A program made the translations under genes and the position numbers. Below are positions 27,880 to 35,859 of a stretch of 64,000 nucleotides of DNA, one piece after another. The notes under the pieces are model-generated. The model was given only the letters and a program-made list of their open reading frames with translations. It was not told where the DNA came from and ran no database searches. The stretch's first letter is position 1; every line of letters begins with the position of its first letter. The DNA is from DASYPQ01 sp041488095 (GTDB taxonomy: Bacteria > Planctomycetota > UBA1135 > GCA-002686595): the NCBI GenBank assembly GCA_041488095.1, contig JBGPOP010000015.1:1-64000 (forward strand), read 5' to 3'.

Positions 27880-28628
27880 TCGAGAACGTCGCGGGCCTGG
27901 CATTCGCCGGAGCGTTCCTGTTGTTCCTCCTGGTCAACGCGGTCCGGATCCTCCCGGAGTACGAGAGGGGAGTCGTGTTCCGCCTGGGGCGGCTGCAGCC
28001 GCGCGACTACGGCCCGGGGCTCTTCTTCCTGATCCCGATCGTCGACCGGATGGTGCGCATCTCGTTGCGGACGATCGTGCACGACGTGCCGCCGCAGGAC
28101 ATCATCACCAAGGACAACGTGTCGGTGAAGGTGAACGCGGTCGTGTACTTCCGCGTGGTGCAGCCGCGGAAGGCGGTGGTCGAAGTGGAGGACTTCGGCT
28201 ACGCGACGTCGCAGCTCTCGCAGACGATGCTGCGGAGCGTGCTCGGGCAGCACGAGCTCGACGAGCTGTTGTCGCAGCGGGACAAGCTGAACCTGAAGCT
28301 CCAGGCGGACCTCGACCGGGACACGGATCCGTGGGGGATCAAGGTGAGCAAGGTCGAGGTGAAGCACGTGGACCTGCCGGTGGAGATGCAGCGCGCGATG
28401 GCGAAGCAGGCCGAGGCCGAGCGGGAGAAGCGGGCCAAGATCATCCACGCGGAGGGCGAGTTCCAGGCCTCCGAGCAGCTTTCGCGCGCGGCCGACGTCA
28501 TCGGGAAGAACCCGGTGACGCTGCAGCTGCGCTATCTGCAGACGCTGACGGAGATCGGGGTGGAGAAGAACTCGACGATCATCTTCCCGGTGCCGGTGGA
28601 TCTCCTGAAGGGGCTGCTGGCGAAGTAG
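27876..28628 (+). CDS. slipin (SPFH/stomatin family) protein
   Basis: A 250-residue membrane scaffold protein. The start is GTG at 27876, supported by AAGGAG 9 nt upstream and by overlap with the NfeD stop (GTGA). An N-terminal hydrophobic hairpin (about 6-24) is followed by the SPFH domain (YERGVVFRLGRLQPRDYGPG to about 190) with the stomatin pattern ITKDNVSVKVNAVVYFRVV. A charged coiled coil (AMAKQAEAEREKRAKIIHAEGEFQ region, about 170-205) and a hydrophobic C-terminal strand (STIIFPVPVDLLKGL) follow. The C-terminal hydrophobic segment is the expected cleavage target of the partner protease. The pair is thought to organise membrane microdomains or respond to envelope stress. Confidence 0.93.
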   Translation: MIENVAGLAFAGAFLLFLLVNAVRILPEYERGVVFRLGRLQPRDYGPGLFFLIPIVDRMVRISLRTIVHDVPPQDIITKDNVSVKVNAVVYFRVVQPRKAVVEVEDFGYATSQLSQTMLRSVLGQHELDELLSQRDKLNLKLQADLDRDTDPWGIKVSKVEVKHVDLPVEMQRAMAKQAEAEREKRAKIIHAEGEFQASEQLSRAADVIGKNPVTLQLRYLQTLTEIGVEKNSTIIFPVPVDLLKGLLAK

Positions 28629-30518
28629 CTACTGCGCCAGCGCACGGACGAGCGGATCCAGGTCGCGTCGAAGGGCGCGCAGGGCTTCCGCGCCCGCCTC
28701 GTACTTGATCGCGCGGATCGCGAGCGCTGCTTCCCGCCGCTCGCCGGCGAAGCCGCTCCGGGTCATCTCGACCAGCCTCGGTCCCGCCTCTTTCGAGCGC
28801 ATGCGCGCGCACGCGGCGGCCGCCGTGCAGCGCACGAGCACGTCCGGGTCGGAGAGGAGCGCGGTCGGATCGATGCGCGCTCCGGCTCGACCGAACCAGT
28901 TCGCGAAGGGCAGGAAGTACGCGGCCTCGCGCCGGAGGAAAGGGTCGGGACTGTCGACCCCGTCGATCGATGGCATTCCCGCCCGCGAGGCCCGCTCGAG
29001 CCGGTGGCCGAAGTCGCGAGGATCGAGCAGCGCGCGCGCGCGGAGGTCGAAGTGCCAAGGGACGCCGCCGAGAAGCACGGTCGAGCCGCGGATCTGGACC
29101 GGGCCACATCCGCTGTCGCGCAAGTGCGGATGGAGATCGGGTCGGCTGCGGTCCTCCCACTCGAATTCCCGTTGGCCGCTCCCGTCGGAGATGAAGCTGA
29201 CCATGTGCTCGTCGCGACCATCGCGCCAGTCGTCCACGGCGAGGTCACCCCACACCTCTCGATCGTCTCCGTCCGGCTCCGCGAGCAGCTCCTCGATGAT
29301 CCCCTCGAAACGCTTCGCGAGCCTGTCGTGCTCCTCCCGCGTCCCCGGACCCGCGAAACCGCTGTGCACGGCGCGCACGCGGCCGTCGCGATGGAGGAAG
29401 ATCGTCGTGGGAAAAGCGAACACCCGGTCGAGCGCGGGGAAGGCCTGCGCGGCCTTCTCTTTGTCCGACAGCCCCGCGAGCAGCACGGGGTACTTCACGC
29501 CGTGTCGCTCGCGCATCCGCCGCACCTGCTCCGCGTCGCGCTCGAAGTCCCCCGTCATCTCGAACGCCAGCCCGACAACCGACAGCCCGCGCTCGCGGTA
29601 GCGCTCGTACACCCGCGCGAGGTACGCCGTCTCGTCGTGGCAGTTCGGGCACCAGGAGCCGAGGACCTGGAGCACGATCGCCTTCCCCGCGAACGCGCTC
29701 TCGCCGAGGCAGCGCTCGTTCCCCTCGAGATCGGGATAGAGGAGCATCGCGAGGCCGATGTCCTGTCTCCAGTGCGCCTGCGCGAACTCATCGGGGATCG
29801 CAGCGTTCGCGTCACGCACGGCGCTCCAGGTCTCGTGCCAGCGATCGCCGGACCAGAAGTCGCCGGAGAGCCGGCCGTCCACACCGACCTTCGCGTCCAA
29901 GAGGAACGCGTGCGCTCCGTCGAAGCACGAGAGCCGCAGGCGGCCGCTCTCGAGCGACCCTGCCAGCCAACGGTAGTCCCCGGTCGAGGTCAGGAACGTG
30001 CCTTCGACACCGCCCTCCTTCCCCGGACGAAGGATCGCCACGGCGGGATCCTGGCTCTTCTCGAACTGGACGGCGAAGCGGCCTTCGATGCCCTCGGCCC
30101 TCGCGCTGCCGATGCTCCGGAACCGCGGCGCGGCGCCGGCATCGGCCGCGAATGCCAGACCCGTCCAGCGATCCGCCCCGGATCGCTTCTTCCATCCACC
30201 ATCGAGGCGCGTGCCGAGCGGCGAGATCCGCGCGCGAATCGTCGAGTCGTAGTGGGGGATGTCGAGCACGAGTTCGGCGCCCTCCACACTCGCAGCCGGC
30301 ACGGCGATGCGCTCCTCGCCGTTCGTGATCACTGCGGTGATCTGCTCGCCATCGCGCTCGATCTCCAACCCGAAGGGCAGCTCGCCGCCGGGGCTCTCGA
30401 GCCATGCGCGCCAGGGTCCGGTGTGCAGCATGTGCACCGGCTCGAGCAGCAGCGTGGACTCGACGTCTTCGTCCCGCCCCTGGAGGAGGGTCAGCGCGAT
30501 GGCGGGGAGGAGGAGCAC
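28629..30518 (-). CDS. exported TlpA-like thioredoxin protein with C-terminal HEAT-like repeats
   Basis: A 629-residue protein of unusual build. A short signal (1-13; GTG start) is followed by about 240 residues of beta-rich sequence with no known motif. A TlpA/AhpC-like thioredoxin domain (about 245-410) has the redox pair C290-P-N-C293 in GSWCPNCHDE and the cis-proline strand FAFPTTIFLHRDGRV. A third region follows, and the protein ends in helical HEAT-like units (about 540-629, SDPDVLVRCTAAAACARM). It is probably a periplasmic disulfide reductase with protein-binding ends. It is convergent with the slipin gene with no gap and divergent from acylphosphatase. Confidence 0.82.
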   Translation of the reverse strand: MLLLPAIALTLLQGRDEDVESTLLLEPVHMLHTGPWRAWLESPGGELPFGLEIERDGEQITAVITNGEERIAVPAASVEGAELVLDIPHYDSTIRARISPLGTRLDGGWKKRSGADRWTGLAFAADAGAAPRFRSIGSARAEGIEGRFAVQFEKSQDPAVAILRPGKEGGVEGTFLTSTGDYRWLAGSLESGRLRLSCFDGAHAFLLDAKVGVDGRLSGDFWSGDRWHETWSAVRDANAAIPDEFAQAHWRQDIGLAMLLYPDLEGNERCLGESAFAGKAIVLQVLGSWCPNCHDETAYLARVYERYRERGLSVVGLAFEMTGDFERDAEQVRRMRERHGVKYPVLLAGLSDKEKAAQAFPALDRVFAFPTTIFLHRDGRVRAVHSGFAGPGTREEHDRLAKRFEGIIEELLAEPDGDDREVWGDLAVDDWRDGRDEHMVSFISDGSGQREFEWEDRSRPDLHPHLRDSGCGPVQIRGSTVLLGGVPWHFDLRARALLDPRDFGHRLERASRAGMPSIDGVDSPDPFLRREAAYFLPFANWFGRAGARIDPTALLSDPDVLVRCTAAAACARMRSKEAGPRLVEMTRSGFAGERREAALAIRAIKYEAGAEALRALRRDLDPLVRALAQ

Positions 30519-30569
30519 GCAGCCATCCTACGGCGCTTGCGTCGAAGCGTTATCCTCTCGCGCGCCTCC

Positions 30570-30842
30570 ATGGACCGCGTCGCCCGGAATGCGCTCGTCA
30601 GCGGGATCGTCCAGGGCGTCGCATTCCGCTACTACACCCAGTCGCGCGCTCGCGAGCTCGGGGTGTGCGGCTGGGTGAGCAACCTCCCCGACGGCTGCGT
30701 CGAAGTCTGGGCGGAGGGTCCGGCCGCCGCGGTCGAGGAGCTCATCTCGTGGCTGCATCGCGGCCCGCCGTCCGCGCGGGTCGAGGAGGTCGAGGTGCGC
30801 GAGGAAACGCCGTCGGGCGCCGAGCGCTTCGACGTGCGCTGA
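30570..30842 (+). CDS. acyP: acylphosphatase
   Basis: A 90-residue complete acylphosphatase, hydrolysing carboxyl-phosphate bonds such as acetyl or carbamoyl phosphate. The phosphate-binding loop VSGIVQGVAFRYYTQSRA (10-27) contains the catalytic arginine R20, and the catalytic asparagine is in GWVSNLPDGCVEVWAEG. It is a single-gene unit 51 bp from the divergent thioredoxin gene, and is followed closely by the convergent anti-sigma gene. No special context suggests a dedicated substrate. Confidence 0.94.
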   Translation: MDRVARNALVSGIVQGVAFRYYTQSRARELGVCGWVSNLPDGCVEVWAEGPAAAVEELISWLHRGPPSARVEEVEVREETPSGAERFDVR

Positions 30843-30855
30843 GCGCCGGACCGGA

Positions 30856-31299
30856 CTAGCGCTTCAGGTACTCCGACAGCCGCGCCAGCTGGCCTTCGGT
30901 CGTCGCGAGCGGCGGCGGCTCCTCGCGATGGAAGCGGTCCCAGGTCGAGAGCGCCGCTTGCGGTGGAGCGGGCAAAGCGGGACCGCGCACGATGACGGCC
31001 GTGGCGATCACGCCCGCCGCGAAGCCGGCGACGGCGGTCCACCACGGGGCCACGCCCCGGCCCACGCGGACCTCTCGCGTCGCCTCGCGCAGGCTCTCGG
31101 TCCAATCCGGCGGCAGCTCGACGCCCGCGCGCGACCGCATGCCTCGCGGCAACGCTCCCAGCCCCGCTTCGATCTCGCTCGCGAAGCGTGCGCACGTCTC
31201 GCAGGATCCGAGGTGCCGTTCGAGCCTCGCGCGCTCCTCCCCGTCGATCTCCCCGTACAGACGCAGCGCGATCAGCTCCCGGAACTCTTCGTGGATCAT
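30856..31299 (-). CDS. zinc-finger anti-sigma factor
   Basis: A 147-residue single-pass membrane protein. The N-terminal anti-sigma domain has the ZAS motif H29-x3-C33-x2-C36 (RHLGSCETC), then a linker, a transmembrane helix (about 87-105) and a short periplasmic tail. Such proteins hold an ECF sigma factor at the membrane until a signal releases it. The ATG overlaps the stop of the sigma-factor gene by 4 nt, with AGGAG upstream, so the two are made together. It is the last gene of a three-gene operon. Confidence 0.88.
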   Translation of the reverse strand: MIHEEFRELIALRLYGEIDGEERARLERHLGSCETCARFASEIEAGLGALPRGMRSRAGVELPPDWTESLREATREVRVGRGVAPWWTAVAGFAAGVIATAVIVRGPALPAPPQAALSTWDRFHREEPPPLATTEGQLARLSEYLKR

Positions 31300-31826
31300 G
31301 TCGTTCGTCTCCTGTCGGGTCGGCCCTCGGGCCGGAACTTCGCCAGCTTCTCCTGCAGCTTGAGGCACGCGCGCGCGAACTGGGTCTTCACGGTCGGCAG
31401 CGAGACGCCGAGCGTCTCGGCGACCTCGGAGAGGGCCATCCCTCCCTCGTGGCGCAGCAGGAACACCGTGCGCTGTCCGTCGGACAGCTCGGCCAGCGCC
31501 CTTTCGAAGCGCTCCACCCATTCGCCCGCGTCGGGCGCGACGGTGCGCGTGTCGGCGAGCGTCTCCGCGATCTGCGCTTCTCTCTTCCGTGCGATGCGGG
31601 TGCGGGCGAGGTCGAGCGACGTGCTCACCGCTACGCGCCGCAGCCAGGCCGACGTCTTCTCCGGCTCGCGTCCCTCCGCGATCCGCCGCCACAGGCGCAC
31701 GAACGTCTCCTGCGCCGCATCCGCGCCCAGGTGCTCGTCGCGCAGGATCGTCCGGCACACGCGCAGCACCTCGACCTGATGGCGCGCGACCAGGTCCTCG
31801 AAGGTCGCCAGCGCAGCGGTCGACAC
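31296..31826 (-). CDS. ECF (sigma-70 family) RNA polymerase sigma factor
   Basis: A 176-residue ECF sigma factor. Region 2 runs from about 8 to 75 (LRDEHLGADAAQETFVRLWRR is 2.2-2.4) and region 4 from about 108 to 165, with the helix-turn-helix MALSEVAETLGVSLPTVKTQFARA. Regions 1.1, 1.2 and 3 are absent, as expected. The start is GTG at 31826. Its gene sits 12 bp after the lipoprotein gene and overlaps the anti-sigma gene. Target promoters are not apparent in the window. Confidence 0.93.
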   Translation of the reverse strand: MSTAALATFEDLVARHQVEVLRVCRTILRDEHLGADAAQETFVRLWRRIAEGREPEKTSAWLRRVAVSTSLDLARTRIARKREAQIAETLADTRTVAPDAGEWVERFERALAELSDGQRTVFLLRHEGGMALSEVAETLGVSLPTVKTQFARACLKLQEKLAKFRPEGRPDRRRTT

Positions 31827-31838
31827 GGCCAGCCGATC

Positions 31839-32960
31839 CTATTCCACCACCGAGACGACGCGCAGGACGCGGTCGCGGTCGCGCAGGGTCTTGCCATCGA
31901 GCTTCCACGCCGCGGCGCCCCCGTCGATCTCGTCGTAGTTGCCGCCGACGATCGTCCCGGGCAGGTGCACAAGGAGCGCGAACGACTCGTCGCCGAGGTC
32001 CTCGGTGTGGTCGCGGGCGGTGAAGAGCCATTCCAGCCCTCCGCGCAGGGCGTTGCGCGTGGCGCCCGGCATGCGCTCCGTCTCCAATGCCTGCGCGAAG
32101 GAGGCTCGCAGGGTCTCGCGCACCTCCTTGTCGAGCCGCCCGAGGTCCGCCTCGGCCTCGTCGGACTTCGCCTGGCCCTTCGGCGGCAGGACGCCGGCGA
32201 TGATCCGCTCGAGCCTCTCGCGCACGACGACGCGCGCGATCGCCTCGCGGACGCTTCCGAGCACGCGCTCGGCCGCCTGCGGGGAGAGCGATGCGTCTCC
32301 CTGCGTGTAGAGCGGGAGGAGGGCGTCGCTCGCGAAGGCGACGGCCACGTGCTGCATGGCCTCCAGGGCCGAGTCGACCACCTGGCTCCGCTCCTCGTCC
32401 GTGAGCTGCGCGTCGCCCTCGACCTTTTCGTAGAGCTTCTTGTCGAGGGTGCCCTTCATCCGGCTCATGGCGTCCGTGCGCTCGAAGGTCCGTCCGCGGT
32501 AGGTGCGCTCGAAGACGTACACCGTCCGGCCGCCCTTCCGCTCGACGCGCAGGTCGGACGCGCGCTCGAGGTAGGCGGTGCGGAACGGCTCGGACTCGGG
32601 AGCGAGCCAGTGCGGCAGATCCTCCACGGACGGGAAGTCCGCGCGGACGTGGAGCTCCAAATCGTCCTTCGGCCGGATGATCTTGTTCGCCTCGCCCAGC
32701 GCGGCGAGGTTCGAGCGCACGCTCGCGCTGCCGGTGTCCCCGCCGAGAACGCGGAGCCACTCGAGCGTGGCGGCGTTCTCGGCGGTCCAGGGAGCGTGGA
32801 GAGGCACGGCGTACCCGTCGGCGAGATCGGCGGGCTTGCCCTTGGCCTTGATCTCCACCGCGACCGAGCCGTCGGGGCGGATGGTGATCTCCTCGGCGTT
32901 CTCGACGCAGGCGGAGAGAACGATCGCGAGCAAAGGGAGAGCAGGGAAGGCGAGCTTCAT
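31839..32960 (-). CDS. lipoprotein of unknown function heading a sigma/anti-sigma operon
   Basis: A 373-residue lipoprotein: signal peptide with lipobox LSAC (C18), then a beta start (ITIRPDGSVAVEIKAKGK) and mostly helical, charged sequence. No named family is recognised. The opening resembles lipoproteins whose folded part begins with 'I.I..DGS..V.I', and the conserved-looking closing segment GTIVGGNYDEIDGGAAAWKLDGK repeats this style. The ATG has GAGGAG about 9 nt upstream. It is first in an operon with the ECF sigma factor and anti-sigma factor, so it may be a sensor or effector of that regulatory unit, or simply the target the sigma factor controls by autoregulation. Confidence 0.72.
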   Translation of the reverse strand: MKLAFPALPLLAIVLSACVENAEEITIRPDGSVAVEIKAKGKPADLADGYAVPLHAPWTAENAATLEWLRVLGGDTGSASVRSNLAALGEANKIIRPKDDLELHVRADFPSVEDLPHWLAPESEPFRTAYLERASDLRVERKGGRTVYVFERTYRGRTFERTDAMSRMKGTLDKKLYEKVEGDAQLTDEERSQVVDSALEAMQHVAVAFASDALLPLYTQGDASLSPQAAERVLGSVREAIARVVVRERLERIIAGVLPPKGQAKSDEAEADLGRLDKEVRETLRASFAQALETERMPGATRNALRGGLEWLFTARDHTEDLGDESFALLVHLPGTIVGGNYDEIDGGAAAWKLDGKTLRDRDRVLRVVSVVE

Positions 32961-33057
32961 GGGATCTCTTCTCCTCGGGCCGACGAAGAGACGAGACGAA
33001 CCCCTCCCGTGGATGACGGGAAAACCGGATTCCCGGACGGGGATCGTGGCCCCGCCG

Positions 33058-34035
33058 CTACCGGGCCGACTCCCCGCCCTGCCGGCCGATCTCCTCGCGC
33101 AGCCGGTTCATCTCCTCGCGCAGGCGCTCCATCTCCCCGCGCATCCGGCGCATCAGGTCCTCGATCTCGCGCCGCCGCTCGGGAGCCATGCCGGGCCGGT
33201 CGATCGGGGGCGGAGCCATCGGTCCCGGCGTCCTGAAGGGACCTCGCGGGTCGCGAGCGCGGGGCGCCGGGCTGTCGGGCGGTCCGATGTGCCCGAGGGG
33301 AGGGAGAGGTCCGGCAGGCGGAGCGGTCGCACCGGGCGTCTCGGACGGATCCCGAGGCTCGCGAGCATCGGGAGCGAGGGGAACGGACTGCACGCGCCGC
33401 CCTCCCATCCACAATTCGTCGGGTTGCTGGGGTTTCCGCAACCAGGGGAAAGCCCACTGGGGGAGATCCGGCGTGCGCTCACGCCGACCCGCGCGTTCGC
33501 GCGTCACGCGTTCGAGCTCGGCCACGCGTTCCTCGAGCGATCCGTGCCGGTCGCCGCCTTCGATCCCCAGGTGTTGCTCGAGAGCCCAGACGCGGTCCTC
33601 GAGGCTTCGAGTTCCCGTGGGGCCGGCGCCATGCTCCCCGACCTGGGCGAGAGCATGGGCTTGGCTCTCGCGTTCCAAGGCCAGCCGCAGGAGGGGCCAG
33701 CTCGCCGAATCCTCTTTCGACGATCTCGCCAATCGCGCCACCAACTCGGCGAGGCTGCGTTGCGTGCTGGCGAGCTCCTCCTGCGCCCGCTCGTAGCCGC
33801 CCTGCGATGCGGCCTTGAGCGCATTCTGGCTGACCTCGCGGAGCTCTTTCTCCAGGTCTCGTTGGGCAATCTCCCGGCTCCGTGAGCTCTCCTGCGTGGC
33901 CCTCTGCTGAGCTTCGGTCGCTGCCTGGAGCAACTCGAGGGCCTTGGCGTCTTCCCCCGGCTGTTGCGCGAGCGCTCGCGCGGGCAGCGGGACGAGAGCG
34001 AGAGGGATCAGGATCGCGATCAGGGCTTGGTTCAT
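33058..34035 (-). CDS. exported coiled-coil protein, third gene of a BlaI/BlaR1 operon
   Basis: A 325-residue protein with a signal peptide (about 1-24, ending ALAQQ), a Gln/Glu/Ala-rich helical region (25-125), a shorter coiled coil (about 143-180), a Pro-rich disordered region (about 190-285), and a closing coiled coil (IEDLMRRMRGEMERLREEM region, about 290-322). There is no catalytic motif. It lies 8 bp after the BlaR1-like gene and belongs to its operon. Coiled-coil exported proteins at this position are plausible structural or sensor partners of the membrane protease, but the role is unknown. Confidence 0.72.
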   Translation of the reverse strand: MNQALIAILIPLALVPLPARALAQQPGEDAKALELLQAATEAQQRATQESSRSREIAQRDLEKELREVSQNALKAASQGGYERAQEELASTQRSLAELVARLARSSKEDSASWPLLRLALERESQAHALAQVGEHGAGPTGTRSLEDRVWALEQHLGIEGGDRHGSLEERVAELERVTRERAGRRERTPDLPQWAFPWLRKPQQPDELWMGGRRVQSVPLAPDAREPRDPSETPGATAPPAGPLPPLGHIGPPDSPAPRARDPRGPFRTPGPMAPPPIDRPGMAPERRREIEDLMRRMRGEMERLREEMNRLREEIGRQGGESAR

Positions 34036-34043
34036 GGTTCGGC

Positions 34044-35372
34044 CTACCTTTCCTGGGAAGAGATCTCTGCAACGAGGGTGTCGAGCTGCGCCCGCATCTC
34101 GCGCAGCGATCGGAGCCGCGCCTCGATCCGGGAGAGCCGCTCGCGGATCTCCGTAGAAGCCGAGGGCAGCCCGGGACTGTGGGTGAGCGCGGCGAAGTCG
34201 GATTCGAGCGCTGCGAGAGCCCCGCGCAGCTCGCGCGCTCCGCTCTCGAGATCCTCGCTCGCCGGAGCCGGCGCTCTCGCGTCCGCGGCGCGCGGGGCCG
34301 GGTGCGCATCCATCGAGACACCCGGGACTGCGAGCGGCGCCGCCGCGAGAACGAGCGTCGCGGGGACGAGCATCCAGCCCCGCAGCGCGGCGCGCCCTTC
34401 CCGGTGCTCGTCGAGCAGCCCGCGCACGCGCAGCGCCAGACGCGACCCGCGCGCGGCCATCGAGAGAGCCGGCGCTCCGCGGCTCCCGGCGACGACCCAC
34501 GTGGCGACTTCGGCGAGACAGCTCGCGAGCGACGCGGGATCGCCGGTCCAGCGCGCGGCGCGCTCGTCGCACAGGATCTCGGCCTCGTCGAGGAGGCGCG
34601 ATCGGGCGAAGCGGACGAGCGGCTGGAAGAAGAGCAGCACCTCGACGGCGCGGCACAGGGAGAGCAGGAGCGGGTCGCGGCGCTGCGCGTGCGCGAGCTC
34701 GTGGGCGAGGAGGGCCTCCAGCTCGTCGCGCAGGAGTCCCGTCTCCGCGCGCGGCGGGATGCAGATCTCGGGTCGCAGGATGCCGAGGGTGATCGGCGTG
34801 GCCAGGGCGGGCGCGCGCGAGAGGACGACGTCGATCCGCACGCCCGATCGCCGCCGCAGATCCTCGAGCAGCTCGAAGGCCGGTCCCGAGTCGATGCGTT
34901 CTCGCCCGCGGAGGCGGCGGGAGAGCTTCCTGCGATCGCGCATCCACGCCGCCGATCCGATCGCGACCCCCGCGAGCCACAGGCCGGCGACGACCTCCAG
35001 CCAGAACCGGGGGATCCCGATGCCATGGCCTTCCAAGGGATCTGTCGCTCCCGAAGGAGAGGGAACCATGGCGCCCGGGAGTGTCCCGATGGACGCCGTC
35101 TCCAGTGCTCCGGTCGCCAGGTCCGGCGCGGGAATCCCGACCCGCACGTGCCAGGCTCCCGCGCCGGCGCTGGAGAGCGTCGCGGCCGCGATCCCGCCGA
35201 AGAGTGCGAGCTTCCAGAGTCGCTCGCGAGCTGCGGCGAGCGAGGCGCGATCGCGCGCGACGCGAGCCAGCCCGGCGCAGAGCGCCCACGCGGCGGCGAT
35301 CAGCACCGCGCTGTGGATCGCACCGGTCGCGAGCCAGGCGACGAGAGTGCCGGGAATCTGCTCAGCGCCCAC
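34044..35372 (-). CDS. BlaR1/MecR1-like M56 membrane metalloprotease
   Basis: A 442-residue membrane protein: two helices (about 9-32 and 53-72), another pair around 122-145, and a cytosolic gluzincin domain with HELAH (224-228) and a glutamate in DEAEILCDERAA. A fourth helix is at about 340-360, then a periplasmic coiled-coil tail (about 380-440) instead of the penicillin-sensor domain of true BlaR1. It therefore senses something else. GTG 35372 has AAGGAG about 8 nt upstream and overlaps the BlaI gene by 11 nt. On activation the protease is expected to inactivate the BlaI repressor. Confidence 0.88.
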   Translation of the reverse strand: MGAEQIPGTLVAWLATGAIHSAVLIAAAWALCAGLARVARDRASLAAARERLWKLALFGGIAAATLSSAGAGAWHVRVGIPAPDLATGALETASIGTLPGAMVPSPSGATDPLEGHGIGIPRFWLEVVAGLWLAGVAIGSAAWMRDRRKLSRRLRGRERIDSGPAFELLEDLRRRSGVRIDVVLSRAPALATPITLGILRPEICIPPRAETGLLRDELEALLAHELAHAQRRDPLLLSLCRAVEVLLFFQPLVRFARSRLLDEAEILCDERAARWTGDPASLASCLAEVATWVVAGSRGAPALSMAARGSRLALRVRGLLDEHREGRAALRGWMLVPATLVLAAAPLAVPGVSMDAHPAPRAADARAPAPASEDLESGARELRGALAALESDFAALTHSPGLPSASTEIRERLSRIEARLRSLREMRAQLDTLVAEISSQER

Positions 35373-35757
35373 GGCGGCGCTCCTTGGGGGTCTTCTCCGC
35401 GATGAGGGCCTTCAGGCGTTGCAGCTCCTGAGCATCGATGTCCTCTTCGTTCAGGAGGTGGCTGACGAGCGCCGCCGCGTCCCCGCGGAAGAGGCGCCGG
35501 GTCAGCTCGCCGACCATCGAGCGGCGCACGTCGGCCTCGGACACCCTGCCGCGGTACAGGAACTGCCGCCCGGCCGCGCGGTGGGCGACGACGCCCTTCT
35601 TCTCCATCTTCGCGAGCATGGTCGCGATCGTGGTCAGCGCGCGCGCGCGGTCCGGACCGAGCGCCTCTTGCACGCGCGCGACGCTGGCTTCGCCTTCCTT
35701 CCAGAGCACGCGCATGATCGCGTACTGCAGGTCGGCGAGCTGGTGGGAGCGCGGCAC
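35362..35757 (-). CDS. BlaI/MecI/CopY-family transcriptional repressor
   Basis: A 131-residue winged-helix repressor. The opening LADLQYAIMRVLWKEGEASVARVQEALG (7-34) contains the first helices, and ALTTIATMLAKMEKKGVVAHR (about 40-60) the recognition helix and wing. The C-terminal dimerisation helices, which are also the usual cleavage region, follow. The GTG start has GAGGA before it. A near-perfect palindrome lies 24 bp upstream, the expected autoregulatory operator. No beta-lactamase or penicillin-binding protein gene is adjacent, so it controls other functions. Confidence 0.92.
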   Translation of the reverse strand: MPRSHQLADLQYAIMRVLWKEGEASVARVQEALGPDRARALTTIATMLAKMEKKGVVAHRAAGRQFLYRGRVSEADVRRSMVGELTRRLFRGDAAALVSHLLNEEDIDAQELQRLKALIAEKTPKERRRGR

Positions 35758-35781
35758 GTCCGGGATCCTCGGGCCCTGGTC

Positions 35782-35797
35782 TACTACCGAGGTAGTT
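35782..35797. promoter_or_regulatory. BlaI-type operator palindrome
   Basis: ACTACC-GA-GGTAGT (35783-35796) is a perfect inverted repeat with a 2-bp centre, flanked by T on both sides. It closely resembles the TACTAC...GTAGTA operators known for BlaI-family repressors. It is placed between the blaI-like start (35757) and the divergent anchored-protein gene (35860), so it could control both. A second weaker inverted repeat (TACCC/GGGTA, 35834-35851) lies nearer the divergent gene. Confidence 0.72.
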
Positions 35798-35859
35798 GTT
35801 CGGCCAGGGTCTGTTTCGTTTTTCCTCGGCCCTTACCCGACCGTTAGGGTAGGCCCGCG

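Noticed and set aside
30856..32760. A 634-codon minus-strand frame covering the sigma and lipoprotein genes
   Set aside because: Only its last 147 codons (from ATG 31299) correspond to a real gene; the upstream part is out of frame with the sigma factor and lipoprotein, which have clear motifs.
35834..35851. A second inverted repeat (TACCC/GGGTA) near the BlaI operator
   Set aside because: Short arms and a long centre; not distinguishable from chance in this GC-rich DNA, so it is not listed as a separate site.
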